A stretch of DNA of 64,000 bases from Xanthomonas sp. DAR 35659 (GCF_041242975.1 NZ_CP162488.1:4702001-4766000), one strand, 5' to 3'; positions 1 to 9,776 are shown, numbered from the stretch's first letter. The notes: generated by a model not told the origin, from the letters alone. Program-made: numbers and translations.

Positions 1-1
1 G

Positions 2-115
2 GACGCGGTCAGCGCGGTGGCGCATCCGTTCCCGCACGCGTTCGTGCGCCTGCCGATGCCGCGGCAACTGGTCTCCGGCGGCACGCGCCTGCGCTCGCGC
101 ACGCCGGCGCCGTGA
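2..115 (+). CDS. C-terminal fragment of an unidentified protein
   Basis: An open frame enters from the left edge and stops at 113-115, giving about 37 residues ending RSRTPAP. The codon use (G/C in third positions) resembles its neighbours, so this is probably the true end of a gene that starts outside the window. The tail has no recognisable motif and I assign no function. Confidence 0.4.
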   Translation, partial: DAVSAVAHPFPHAFVRLPMPRQLVSGGTRLRSRTPAP

Positions 116-212
116 ACCGCGCCGCCGAGGCGTGACCGAACGCTTCGCTGACCTTGCGCAAACACCGGCCATGGCAGGGTCGGGGCCTGCGCGGATCGCG
201 GCGCGGCGACGC

Positions 213-279
213 GTTTGCAGGATCGGACAAGGATCCTGCGCGATCGCGATAACGCCTCGCCGCGCCACGCTCGCATCCT
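213..279 (+). promoter_or_regulatory. conserved 67-bp regulatory element upstream of the aldo/keto reductase
   Basis: This stretch matches 47560-47626 without gaps: I count 57 identical positions out of 67. The blocks GTTTGCAGGATCGGACAAG and TCGCGATAACGC are identical in both copies. Here it ends 76 bp before the aldo/keto reductase start; the other copy lies 82 bp from the start of an AraC-type regulator. AraC_N-type regulators often control oxidoreductases, so I infer a shared operator or promoter. No binding data exist for it here. Confidence 0.6.
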
Positions 280-355
280 CCGTTCCCCGCGACCACAACG
301 TCCCCGCGCCTCGTTTCTTCCCCGTCGCTTCCCGCTTTCCAACAGGAGTTCCCCG

Positions 356-1351
<996 letters not shown>

Positions 1352-1369
1352 CCCGCTGCGTCGGTCCGG

Positions 1370-1406
1370 CCGCGCCGCGCCCGCGGCCGGCCGGCACGCG
1401 GCGCGG
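1370..1406 (+). terminator. GC-rich hairpin after the aldo/keto reductase
   Basis: CGCGCCGCG at 1371-1379 pairs with CGCGGCGCG at 1397-1405, with one more C-G pair outside. It lies 19 bp after the reductase stop codon and before the next gene. There is no long T-tract, only GATTTG, so it is a weak intrinsic terminator candidate. Confidence 0.35.
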
Positions 1407-1439
1407 GCCGATTTGCCCGCGCCGCGCCGGCATCGCATG

Positions 1440-2150
1440 ATGCCGGACGTGATCTCGTTCATCGTTCCCGCCCACGACGAAGCCGCCCTGATCGGCGATA
1501 CCCTGGCGTCGTTGCACATCGCCGCGCAGGCGTTGCACCTGGAGTGCGAGACCATCGTCGTGGCCGACGCCTGCGGCGACGCCACCGCGCAGATCGCGCG
1601 CCGCCACGGCGCGCAGGTGCTGGAACTGCAACTGCGCCATATCGCCGCCACGCGCAATGCCGGCGCCGCCGCCAGCCGCGGCCGCTACCTGCTGTTCGTC
1701 GATGCCGACACCCGCGTCAACACGCCGCTGCTGGCGGCGGCGCTGCGCGCGCTGCACACCGGCGCGGTCGGCGGCGGCGCCCAGGTGCAGTTGCTCGGCG
1801 AGGTCGCCTGGCACGAACGCGCGGCGCAGACCCTGTTCGGCTGGCTGTTCCGCCGCACCGGCATCGCCCCGGGCTGCTTCCTGTTCTGCACCCGCGCCGC
1901 ATTCGATGCGGTCGGCGGTTTCGACGAACGCTACTACGCCGGCGAGGACGTGGCGCTGAGCCGCGCGCTGGCCCGGCGCGGGCGTTTCGTGATCCTGCGC
2001 GAACCGGTGCACACCTCCGACCGCAAGCTGCGCAGCTTCAGCAAGCGCGAACACCTGCGCCTGCTGCTGCGGTTGCTGCGCCGCGGCCGCGGCATGCTGC
2101 GCTCGCGCGACGCGCTCGATTTCTGGTACGGGCAGCGCCGCGGCCGTTAG
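1440..2150 (+). CDS. family 2 glycosyltransferase
   Basis: The protein has 236 residues and a GT-A fold glycosyltransferase pattern: N-terminal SFIVPAHDEAA, the nucleotide and metal site FVDADTR with D88 and D90, and a late GGFDERYYAGEDVAL acceptor-region motif. It lacks obvious membrane spans, so it is probably a soluble or peripheral enzyme. Two adjacent ATG codons (1437 and 1440) are possible starts and no clear Shine-Dalgarno separates them. The gene is followed 49 bp later by a GNAT gene on the same strand. Donor and acceptor are unknown. Confidence 0.85.
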   Translation: MPDVISFIVPAHDEAALIGDTLASLHIAAQALHLECETIVVADACGDATAQIARRHGAQVLELQLRHIAATRNAGAAASRGRYLLFVDADTRVNTPLLAAALRALHTGAVGGGAQVQLLGEVAWHERAAQTLFGWLFRRTGIAPGCFLFCTRAAFDAVGGFDERYYAGEDVALSRALARRGRFVILREPVHTSDRKLRSFSKREHLRLLLRLLRRGRGMLRSRDALDFWYGQRRGR

Positions 2151-2199
2151 GCGCGCCGTCCACACCCCTACAGGCTCGGGCGCTTTCTACTATCAGCAC

Positions 2200-2646
2200 A
2201 TGAACGAGAACGGCAAGCTGGAGATCAGGAACGCGGTGATGGCGGACCGGCACGCCATTGCGGCGTTGATGGCGGCGCTGGACTATCCGGGCACCGAGGC
2301 CTTCATCGAGACGCGCCTGGCGCAGCTGCTGGCGCATCCGGACGCCGCCTTGCTGGTGGCGGCCTCAGGAGACGACGTCGTGGGTGTGCTGTCGCTGCAT
2401 TTTCTGCCGCAGCTGGCGTTGGCCGGCGACATCGGTCGCATCAGCTACTTCTGCGTGGACGATCGCGCACGCGGCGCCGGCGTGGGGCAGCGCTTGCTGG
2501 CGCAAGGCGAGGCCTTGGCGCGGCAGCGCGGCTGCGACCGCCTGGAGGTGCACTGCCATCGCCGCCGCGAACGGGCGCACGCCTTCTATCGGCGGGAAGG
2601 CTTCGTCGAAGTGCCCAAATATTTCGCCAAGTCGTTGCGCGGCTGA
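2200..2646 (+). CDS. GNAT-family N-acetyltransferase
   Basis: This 148-residue single-domain protein shows the GNAT acetyl-CoA pyrophosphate loop RGAGVGQRL in the middle and the C-terminal ERAHAFYRREGF motif that forms the last strand-helix unit. The length fits a minimal GNAT domain. The substrate (amine, amino acid, aminoglycoside or protein) is not deducible. It sits 108 bp upstream of the condensing-enzyme operon on the same strand, so it could be transcribed with it, but the gap is larger than inside that operon. Confidence 0.88.
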   Translation: MNENGKLEIRNAVMADRHAIAALMAALDYPGTEAFIETRLAQLLAHPDAALLVAASGDDVVGVLSLHFLPQLALAGDIGRISYFCVDDRARGAGVGQRLLAQGEALARQRGCDRLEVHCHRRRERAHAFYRREGFVEVPKYFAKSLRG

Positions 2647-2754
2647 GGACTGCATGCGATCTCCAGCGCCAGGCGACGGCGCGATCGTCCCGCGCGCAGT
2701 TGCCGGCGCCGATCCGCTGGCAGTACGCTGCGGCCCCCTTGCGCGAGCTTTTGC

Positions 2755-3771
2755 ATGACCGTCGAACCCAGCAGGCCCATCGCGGTGCGCATCCTCGGCA
2801 CCGGTGAATACCTTCCGGCCCGGCAGGTGACCTCGGACAGCTTCGACCGGCGCTGGGGCAAGCCCGCCGGCTGGACCCAGCGCCACGCCGGCGTCGCCGT
2901 GCGCCACTATGCCGGCGCCGACGAACCGGCCACGCTGATGGGCGAACGCGCCGCGCGCGCGGCGCTGGCGGCGGCGCACCTGCAGCCGTCGGACATGGAC
3001 TGCGTGATCTCCGCCTGCAGCCTGATGGAACAGGCGATCCCGTGCAGCGCCGCGCTGCTGCATGCGCGGCTCGGCCTGCAGGGCAGCGGACTGACCGCAT
3101 TCGACGTCAACGCCACCTGCCTGAGCTTCGTCGCCGCGCTGGACCTGGCCGCCTGCGCGATCGCCGCCGGCCGCTACCGGCGCGTGCTGATCGTGTCCAG
3201 TGAGATCGCCAGCGTCGGCCTCAACGGCGAGGACCTGGACACCGCGCCGCTGTTCGGCGACGGCGCCGCGGCGGTGGTGCTGGCCGCCGACGACGGCGAC
3301 AGCGGATCGCGACTGCTGGCCGCGCACCTGGAAACCTATTCCGAAGGCATCGAGCATTGCCGCGTGCGCGCCGGCGGCACGCGCCTGCGCCTGGAGCACG
3401 GCATCGACGCGTTGCGCGCCGGCTCGCTGTTCGAAATGAACGGTCGCGCCACCTACCGGCTCGCCGCGGCGAAGTTGCCGGGGTTCCTGCAGCGGCTGCT
3501 GGACAAGGCCGGGGTCGAACTGGCGCAGGTGCAGCGGATCGTGCCGCACCAGGCCAGCGCCAAGGCGCTGCGGCATCTGCAGGTCGCGCTGCGACTGGCG
3601 CCGGACACCCTGGTCAACGTGATCGGCACGCGCGGCAACCAGATGGCCGCCTCGATTCCGGGCGCGCTGCACCAGGCCATCAGCGGCGGTCGCATCGTGC
3701 GCGGCGACCTGATCGCGCTGGTCGGCTCCGGCGCCGGGCTGGCGTTCGGCGGCGCGGTGCTGCGCTACTGA
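2755..3771 (+). CDS. KAS III-like (FabH/OleA superfamily) condensing enzyme
   Basis: The 338-residue protein is a thiolase-fold 3-oxoacyl-ACP synthase III homologue. The expected catalytic triad is present: C122 in NATCLSF, H265 in VPHQAS and N295 in RGNQMAASIP. It should therefore perform a decarboxylative or non-decarboxylative Claisen condensation of acyl thioesters. It heads a tight operon (1 bp to the next gene). Pairing with a 3-beta-HSD-like reductase resembles the oleA/oleD olefin genes, but oleB and oleC are absent here. A housekeeping FabH would normally sit in a fatty-acid (plsX/fabD) cluster, so I favour a specialised biosynthetic role. Confidence 0.88.
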   Translation: MTVEPSRPIAVRILGTGEYLPARQVTSDSFDRRWGKPAGWTQRHAGVAVRHYAGADEPATLMGERAARAALAAAHLQPSDMDCVISACSLMEQAIPCSAALLHARLGLQGSGLTAFDVNATCLSFVAALDLAACAIAAGRYRRVLIVSSEIASVGLNGEDLDTAPLFGDGAAAVVLAADDGDSGSRLLAAHLETYSEGIEHCRVRAGGTRLRLEHGIDALRAGSLFEMNGRATYRLAAAKLPGFLQRLLDKAGVELAQVQRIVPHQASAKALRHLQVALRLAPDTLVNVIGTRGNQMAASIPGALHQAISGGRIVRGDLIALVGSGAGLAFGGAVLRY

Positions 3772-3772
3772 C

Positions 3773-4750
3773 ATGGCGCGCGTCCTGGTCACCGGCGCCT
3801 CCGGTTTCATCGGCGCGCATGTCGTCCGCGCCCTGGCCGCCGAGGGCGTGCTGGTCCGCGCCAGCGGCCGCAACGCCGCCGCCCTGGCCGCCTTCGCCGG
3901 CGACCCGCGCATCGACGTGGCCCGCGCCGAGCTGTGCCGCGACGACCTGGCGCCGCTGCTGCATGGCTGCGACGCGGTGATCCATTGCGCCGCGCTGTCG
4001 GCGCCGTGGGCCAGCGCCGAGCTGTTCCGCCAGGCCAACGTGGTCGCCACCGAGCGCCTGCTCGCCGCCGCGCAGCGCGCGCGACTGCGCCGCTTCGTGT
4101 ACTTCAGCTCGCCCAGCATCTATTTCCGTTTCGCCGACCAGTACGACGTGGGCGAGGACTTCACCCCGCCGGCGCGCTGGATCGGCGGCTATCCGCGGAC
4201 CAAGTGGGAAGCGGAGGAAAAGGTGCGCGCCGCCGCCGCGGCCGGGCTGCCGGCGCTGGTGCTGCGCCCGCGCGCGGTGTTCGGCCACGGCGACAACGCG
4301 ATCGTGCCGCGGCTGCTGGCGGTGGCGCAGCGCGGCTGGTTCCCGCTGGTCCACGGCGGCCGCGCCATGATCGACGTGTGCTGCGTGGAGAACGCGGTGG
4401 CCGCGGCGCTGGCCGCGCTGCGCGCCGAACACCTCGGCGACGGCCGCGCCTACAACATCAGCAACGGCGCGCCGATCGCGGTGCGCGACCTGCTCACCCA
4501 ACTGTTCGCGGTGTTGCGCCTGCGCGTGCGCCTGGTCCCGGTGCCGCGCGCGGTGGCGCTGGCGCTGGCCACGGTCGGCGAGCAGATCGCCTTGCGCCGG
4601 CGCGGGCAACCGGAGCCGCGCCTGAGCCGCTATGGCATCGGCGTGCTCGGCTACTCGCAGACGCTGGACATCGGCCGCGCCCGGCGCGAACTCGGCTACG
4701 CGCCGGTGCTGTCCACCGCGGCCGGGCTGGCGGCCCTGGCGCGCCAATGA
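3773..4750 (+). CDS. NAD(P)-dependent epimerase/dehydratase, 3-beta-HSD/OleD-like
   Basis: This is a 325-residue extended short-chain dehydrogenase. The Rossmann nucleotide loop VTGASGFIG lies at residues 6-14, the active-site serines at FSSPS (112-113), and the YxxxK pair at Y140/K144 (GGYPRTKWEAE). The sequence resembles sterol dehydrogenase and OleD-type reductases that act on 2-alkyl-3-keto acids. It starts one base after the condensing enzyme stop (TGA-C-ATG), which implies translational coupling. A plausible inference is reduction of the condensation product; sugar-nucleotide epimerisation is the alternative. Confidence 0.87.
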   Translation: MARVLVTGASGFIGAHVVRALAAEGVLVRASGRNAAALAAFAGDPRIDVARAELCRDDLAPLLHGCDAVIHCAALSAPWASAELFRQANVVATERLLAAAQRARLRRFVYFSSPSIYFRFADQYDVGEDFTPPARWIGGYPRTKWEAEEKVRAAAAAGLPALVLRPRAVFGHGDNAIVPRLLAVAQRGWFPLVHGGRAMIDVCCVENAVAAALAALRAEHLGDGRAYNISNGAPIAVRDLLTQLFAVLRLRVRLVPVPRAVALALATVGEQIALRRRGQPEPRLSRYGIGVLGYSQTLDIGRARRELGYAPVLSTAAGLAALARQ

Positions 4751-4917
4751 GATCGTTGCCGCCTGCCGGCGATGGCGCTGCGCGCGCACGGCCGCGCGCC
4801 GCGTCGCGCGCAACGATGTCTGCATCCCTGCGCACCGCATTCGTCGCACTTGCGCGCATATGCAGGCGCCGCGCGCACGGCTCTGTGCATCGGCAGCGCC
4901 AGCGAGCGCACACATGA
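4747..4917 (+). CDS. possible small ORF bridging the operon
   Basis: A 56-codon open frame (MRSLPPAGDG to QRQRAHT) fills the only sizeable gap in the operon. Its ATG overlaps the reductase stop (ATGA at 4747-4750) and its stop overlaps the next start (ATGA at 4914-4917). The product is basic with two cysteines and no known motif. In DNA this GC-rich, open frames of this length arise easily by chance, so I hold it as a candidate only; the double ATGA arrangement is the sole positive evidence. Confidence 0.3.
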   Translation: MRSLPPAGDGAARARPRAASRATMSASLRTAFVALARICRRRAHGSVHRQRQRAHT

Positions 4918-5762
4918 GCGTGCCGACACTGCGCTGGAAGCTGTACGAAGCCGGCCACTGCACGCATCCCGAGCGCGCCACGCGCCGCGGCGCGCCGCTG
5001 GCGCCATGCCCGTTCCCGGCACTGGCGGCGCTGCTGCAGCACCCGCTGCACGGCAACCTGTTGTTCGACACCGGCTATTCGCGGCATTTCCTCGACGCCA
5101 CTGCGCGCTTTCCCGAACGCCTGTACCGGGTGCTGACGCCGGTGCATCTGGCGCCCGGCCAATCGCTGCGCGAGCAACTGGCCAACGACGGCATCGACGC
5201 GGCGGCGATCGGCTGGATCGTGCTGTCGCATTTCCACGGCGACCATGTCGGCGGCGTGGCCGACTTCCCGCAGGCGCGCCTCGCCTGCGCGCAACAGGCC
5301 TGGGACGATCTGCAGCGGCGCGGGCGCCTGGCCGCGCTGCGCGAAGGCTTCCTGCCGGCGTTGCTGCGCGGCGCGCGGGCGCGCATGCACTGGTTCGAAG
5401 CCTTGCCGCCGGCCGCGGCGCCGGCGGCGCTGGGCGCGTTCGGCACGCCACGCGACCTGTTCGGCGATGGCAGCGTGCTGCTGGTGCCGCTGCCCGGGCA
5501 TGCGCCGGGCCACTACGGACTGTGGTTCGAGGACGCGCACGGGCCGGTGTTCCTGGTCGCCGACGCGGCCTGGTCCAGCGCCGCGATCGCCGACGGCACG
5601 CCGCCGCCGGCGCTGGTCACCCGCCTGCTCGGCGAGCATCGGGTCTATCGCGACACGCTGGCCCGACTGCACGCACTGCGCCAGGCCGAACCGGCGCTGC
5701 GCATGGTGCCCTCGCATTGCCGGCAATGGCGGCCGGCCGCACCCGCCGCCGCCGATGGCTAG
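4914..5762 (+). CDS. metallo-beta-lactamase-fold hydrolase
   Basis: The 282-residue protein carries the MBL metal motif HxHxDH as SHFHGDHVGG (H106, H108, D110, H111), with further ligands suggested by PGHAPGH and VADAAW downstream. It probably acts as a zinc thioesterase, lactonase or similar hydrolase. Its start at 4914 shares an ATGA with a small upstream ORF, and its end overlaps the next gene by 8 bp. In this setting it may hydrolyse a thioester or lactone intermediate, but family membership does not fix the substrate. Confidence 0.88.
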   Translation: MSVPTLRWKLYEAGHCTHPERATRRGAPLAPCPFPALAALLQHPLHGNLLFDTGYSRHFLDATARFPERLYRVLTPVHLAPGQSLREQLANDGIDAAAIGWIVLSHFHGDHVGGVADFPQARLACAQQAWDDLQRRGRLAALREGFLPALLRGARARMHWFEALPPAAAPAALGAFGTPRDLFGDGSVLLVPLPGHAPGHYGLWFEDAHGPVFLVADAAWSSAAIADGTPPPALVTRLLGEHRVYRDTLARLHALRQAEPALRMVPSHCRQWRPAAPAAADG

Positions 5763-6936
5763 CGCGCCGGCCGTCCTGATCACCGGTGCGCGGGCGCCGG
5801 TGGCGTTGGACCTGGCGCGACGCTTCGCCGCGCAGGGCTGGCGCGTGCACCTGGCCGACAGCGTCGCCTGCCGCATCTCCGGCTGGTCGCGCGCGGTCGC
5901 CGCCAGCCACCGCATCGCGCCGGCGCGCTACGCGCCGTCGGCCTACATCGCCGACCTCAACGCCCTGGTCGCGCGCCATCGCATCGCCTTGCTGCTGCCG
6001 ACCTGCGAGGAAGTGTTCTACCTGGCGCGCTACCGGCAGGCCCTGCCGGCGCAACTGGACGTGCTGGTGGACGAGTTCGACACGCTGCGCGCGCTGCACA
6101 GCAAATGGCGCTTCCTGGAACTGGCGCGCGGGCTCGACGCCGATGTGGACGTGCCCGACAGCGTGCGGGTGCGCAGCATCGCCCAGGCCCGCGCCTGGGC
6201 CGGCGACGCGCCGCTGGTGCTGAAACCCGAGTACTCGCGCTTCGGCGTGCACGTGCGGGTGCATCCGCACGGCCTGCCCGCCGCGGCGCCGGCGCTACCC
6301 GAGCAGGGCGACTGGGTCGCACAGCGCTACTGCGCCGGCGAGGAACGCTGTTCGTACGCGGTGGCGCGCGACGGCGTGCTGCTGGCGCATGCGGTGTACC
6401 GACCGCACTACCGGCTGCAGCGCAGTTCCAGCTATTACTTCGAGGCCGCGCCGTCGCCGCAGATCGAACGCTTCACGGCGCAACTGGTCGGCAAGCTCGG
6501 CTTCAGCGGGCAGATCTCCTTCGACTGGATCGTCTCGGCGCAGGGCCGCTGCAGCGTGATCGAATGCAATCCGCGCGCGACCAGCGGCCTGCACCTGTTC
6601 GCCGCCGCCGATCCGCTGGTCGCGGCGCTGGACGGCAGCCGCCGCGATGCGTCGGCGCTGGTCAGCCCGGCGCCGACGCGCGCGGCGATGCTGGGCCCGC
6701 TGATGCTCGGCGTCGCCCTGCCGGCGGCGCTGCGCCATGGCCGGTTGCGCCGCTGGCGCGCGGACTACGCGCGTGCCGACGACGTGCTGGCCCCGCGCGG
6801 CGACCGGCGTCCGCTGGCCGGCGCGCTGCGCGACCTGGCCAGCCACGCTCGGCTGGCGCTGGCGCAACGCTGCTCGCTGCGCGAGGCGTCCACGCGCGAC
6901 ACCGAATGGGACGGCGAGGCATTGCCGCCGCCATGA
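5755..6936 (+). CDS. ATP-grasp domain protein (carboxylate-amine/thiol ligase type)
   Basis: This 393-residue protein starts with a Rossmann-like VLITGARAPVALDLARRF segment and continues with ATP-grasp features: APLVLKPEYSRFG, QRYCAGEERCSYAVA and the metal-binding VIECNPRATSGLHL near residue 270. Such enzymes activate a carboxylate as acyl phosphate and join it to an amine, thiol or other nucleophile. Its start overlaps the previous gene by 8 bp and its stop overlaps the next gene by ATGA. It resembles CarB-like ATP-grasp enzymes of natural-product operons. The substrate is unknown. Confidence 0.86.
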   Translation: MASAPAVLITGARAPVALDLARRFAAQGWRVHLADSVACRISGWSRAVAASHRIAPARYAPSAYIADLNALVARHRIALLLPTCEEVFYLARYRQALPAQLDVLVDEFDTLRALHSKWRFLELARGLDADVDVPDSVRVRSIAQARAWAGDAPLVLKPEYSRFGVHVRVHPHGLPAAAPALPEQGDWVAQRYCAGEERCSYAVARDGVLLAHAVYRPHYRLQRSSSYYFEAAPSPQIERFTAQLVGKLGFSGQISFDWIVSAQGRCSVIECNPRATSGLHLFAAADPLVAALDGSRRDASALVSPAPTRAAMLGPLMLGVALPAALRHGRLRRWRADYARADDVLAPRGDRRPLAGALRDLASHARLALAQRCSLREASTRDTEWDGEALPPP

Positions 6937-8042
6937 GCGACACCGTCGATGCGCAGACCGACTATGCCGTGCAGGCGCAGCGCTTCGCCGCGCTGCACGC
7001 CGGCCGCGACGCGCAGGACATCGGCGCCAATCTCCACGCGCGCATCGAACTGCTGCAGGCCGGCACGCTGGCGGTGCCGGTCACGGTCGGCGAACCGCAC
7101 GCCGGCAACGCCTGGGTGTGCTCGCCGCGCACCACCTATGCCGACTACGCCGCCGAGGAAGCCGCGCGGCTGTTGCCGCGCGCCATGGCCGCGCCGTTGC
7201 GCGGGCTGTGCGGCGGCATCGGCGCGTGGCTGGACTGGGCGCGGATCGACCGCGCGGTCACCCTCAACAACTGGCTGCTGTCCACCAACCTGTACCCGCC
7301 GCTGCCGCCGGAAGGACTGAGCGGCTTGCTGGACGCCGCGCGCGCGCGCTGGCCGCGGCACGCGCTGTGGTTCCGCTCGTTGAATCCGGTGGACACCCCG
7401 CAGTGGCTGCACGCGCTGCGGGCGCAGGGCTTCACCCTGATCGGCAGCCGCCAGGTCTATCTGTACGACGACTGGCCAGCGCTGCTGCGCCACCGCGACC
7501 TGGCCCGCGACCTCAAGCTGACCGCGCGCACCGACCTGCAGCGCTGCGGCAACGACGCCATCGGCGAGGCCGATTACCCGCGCATCGCCGCGTTGTACAC
7601 GCAGCTGTACCTGCACAAGTACTCGCGCTGCAACCCGGCGTATCGCGCCGAATTCCTGCGCGCCTGGCACCGCGCCGGGCTGTTGCGCTTCGATGGCTTT
7701 CGCGATGGCAGCGGCGAACTGGTCTGCATCACCGGCCTGTTCGGCATCGGCCGCACGCTGACCGCGCCGATCGTCGGCTACGACCTGCAACAGCCGCAAC
7801 GGCTGGCGCTGTACCGCACGCTCACCGCCTGCGGCTTCGAACACGCGCTGCGCCACGGCCGCCGGCTCAACCAGAGCGCCGGCGCGGCCAGCTTCAAGCG
7901 CCAGCGCGGCGGCACCCCGGTGATCGAGTACAGCGCGGTGGATGCGCGCCACCTGCCATTGCGCCAGCGCCAGCCCATCGCCGCGCTCGGCGCGTTGACC
8001 GAGCACATCGGCGTTCCGCTGATGCGTCGCTACCAGCTATAG
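6933..8042 (+). CDS. FemAB/GNAT-like acyltransferase candidate
   Basis: The 369-residue protein is the last gene of the operon and starts inside the ATGA of the ATP-grasp stop. I do not recognise its N-terminal half. The C-terminal part (YLHKYSRCNP, LNQSAGAASFKR, GGTPVIEYSAVD) looks like the acyl-acceptor half of BioF2/FemAB-type GNAT-fold proteins, which transfer acyl or aminoacyl groups. This assignment rests on pattern impression only. A role as the final tailoring or conjugation step of the operon product is an inference. Confidence 0.65.
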   Translation: MSDTVDAQTDYAVQAQRFAALHAGRDAQDIGANLHARIELLQAGTLAVPVTVGEPHAGNAWVCSPRTTYADYAAEEAARLLPRAMAAPLRGLCGGIGAWLDWARIDRAVTLNNWLLSTNLYPPLPPEGLSGLLDAARARWPRHALWFRSLNPVDTPQWLHALRAQGFTLIGSRQVYLYDDWPALLRHRDLARDLKLTARTDLQRCGNDAIGEADYPRIAALYTQLYLHKYSRCNPAYRAEFLRAWHRAGLLRFDGFRDGSGELVCITGLFGIGRTLTAPIVGYDLQQPQRLALYRTLTACGFEHALRHGRRLNQSAGAASFKRQRGGTPVIEYSAVDARHLPLRQRQPIAALGALTEHIGVPLMRRYQL

Positions 8043-8311
8043 GCCGCCGCCAGCCTATGCGCCATCGCGGGCAGGCCGCGACAGGGCGGCCGCGCCCGGC
8101 CGCGGCCCCCTGACGACGCATCCAGGCGGCCGGCACAGCGATGCGGTGTCCCGACATCGCCTGGACCGGACAGCGGCCCGTTCGATCCCAAAGCCTCGGC
8201 GCCAGGCCCTTTCGGACCTGCCGGACAGCGCCCACCAGCGGTCCGCGCGTGGCCGCTGCCTTATACTGACGGGCATCTTGAAGATCGCTTCTGCCGCGGA
8301 TTGGGGACCCA

Positions 8312-9493
8312 GTGGAGTGGATCGCGCGTCTCGCGCATGCGGGCACTTTGCTGATCGTCAACGGATTGCTGGCCGCGGTCTCGGCGATGGTGTTCTTCGC
8401 CATCCACGCCACCGTGCGCAAGGCGCGGCAGGTGCGCGGCCTGCCGCTGCTCGGCCTGAGCTACGCCGTCTACGCGACCGGCTTCGCGGTGCTGCTGGTG
8501 CCGCCGGCGCCCGACGGCCGCGTCACCCTGGCCGGCAACCTGATCCTGGACATCGCCACGCTGCTGACCCTGGTCGCGGTCAACGCCTACCTGCGCCGGC
8601 CGCTGTTGCACTGGCCGCTGCTCGGCGCGGTGGCGCTCATCGGCGCGGCGGAGATCCACTACGTCCTGCACGCCGGCGGCGACCATCGGGTGATGGTGAT
8701 CCTCGGCTGCGCCTTGCGCGGCCTGCTGACCATCGCCACCGGCCTGGCCCTGTGGCGCCATGCCGACGCGACCGCGCGCACCGCCGCGCGCTTCACCGCG
8801 GGCTTCCATTTCCTGTGGGCCTTCATGCTCCTGTCGCGCATCGCATGGTGGTCGCTCAATCCCGACGCGAACAGGCATTACGACCCCACCTCGACCTTCG
8901 GCCTGCTCTCGCGCATGATCCTGACCTCGGTCATTACCTCCGGCTTCCTGTGGATGCTGACCCGGCAGCTGCATGCGGAACTGATGCGCCACGCCTCGCA
9001 GGACGCCCTCACCGGCGTCGCCAACCGCCGCATCATGTGGGACGCCGGCGAAGCGGGCATGCGGAAAGCGCGCGCCAGGCAGGCGCCGATCGCGGTGCTG
9101 ATGATCGACGTGGACCACTTCAAGACGATCAACGACCGCCTGGGCCATGCGGTGGGCGACCAGGTGCTGGTCGCCATCGCCGCCACCCTGGCACGCCACA
9201 TCCGCGCGCCCGAGCTGCTGGCACGGGTCGGCGGCGAGGAGTTCATGGTGCTGGTCCCGCAGGGCGATGAGGCGGCGCTGCGCGACCTGGCCGAACGCCT
9301 GCGCCGGGCGGTCGAGCGCCAGGACATCGCCGCTGCGGCCGCCGCGACGGTCCAGTGCACGGTCAGCATCGGCTACTGCATCTCGGTGCAGGCCCAGGTC
9401 GAATGGCAACGCCTGGTGATCATCGCCGACCAGGCGCTGTACGCCGCCAAGCGCGGCGGGCGCAACCGGGTGACCGGCACGGTCGTCGCCTAA
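8312..9493 (+). CDS. membrane-anchored GGDEF diguanylate cyclase
   Basis: The 393-residue protein has an N-terminal region of about six hydrophobic segments (roughly residues 5-225) and a C-terminal GGDEF domain. The catalytic signature is GGEEF near residue 308, preceded by DALTGVANRR and MIDVDHFKTIND, so it should make c-di-GMP from two GTP. The inhibitory I-site position reads RAPE rather than RxxD, so product inhibition may be weak. I chose the GTG at 8312, since the first hydrophobic segment begins shortly after it. The signal sensed is unknown. Confidence 0.9.
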   Translation: MEWIARLAHAGTLLIVNGLLAAVSAMVFFAIHATVRKARQVRGLPLLGLSYAVYATGFAVLLVPPAPDGRVTLAGNLILDIATLLTLVAVNAYLRRPLLHWPLLGAVALIGAAEIHYVLHAGGDHRVMVILGCALRGLLTIATGLALWRHADATARTAARFTAGFHFLWAFMLLSRIAWWSLNPDANRHYDPTSTFGLLSRMILTSVITSGFLWMLTRQLHAELMRHASQDALTGVANRRIMWDAGEAGMRKARARQAPIAVLMIDVDHFKTINDRLGHAVGDQVLVAIAATLARHIRAPELLARVGGEEFMVLVPQGDEAALRDLAERLRRAVERQDIAAAAAATVQCTVSIGYCISVQAQVEWQRLVIIADQALYAAKRGGRNRVTGTVVA

Positions 9494-9587
9494 CGCTGCG
9501 GGCGCGCGGGCGTGGCGCGTGCCACCACAGCGCGCGGCGCGCCGGTGCGATGCATGGCGCGCGCGATCGTTCGGCAACGTGCATGCA

Positions 9588-9720
9588 TTCCCTTCCCCCA
9601 GCGGGAGAAGGTGCCCCGAAGGGGCGGATGAGGGTACGGCGGAGCCTTGAATGTTCGGCATCGAAGGGCGATCCGTGCTGGCCATACCCTCACCCCAACC
9701 GCTCTCCCGGTGGAAGAGGG
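9588..9720. repeat. composite Xanthomonas-type intergenic repeat
   Basis: Unit 1 (9588-9638) contains CCCCGAAGGGGCGGATGAGG. Unit 2 (9683-9720) contains CCCTCACCCCAACCGCTCTC. Related units recur at 45751-45963 in different order and orientation. The units contain short hairpins. They lie between the GGDEF gene and the Rieske gene and look like non-coding REP/BIME-like repeats. Confidence 0.7.
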
Positions 9721-9776
9721 GCGATGGCGGTCTCGGCCGCAGACAGTGGCCTGCCGTGCATGCGACGCTAGCGCCC

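Noticed and set aside
2755..4750. The oleABCD olefin cluster
   Set aside because: Only OleA-like and OleD-like genes are here; OleB (alpha/beta hydrolase) and OleC (AMP-ligase) are missing.
8259..8270. A -10 element (TTATACT) before the GGDEF gene
   Set aside because: No acceptable -35 hexamer is found at normal spacing, so I do not call a promoter.
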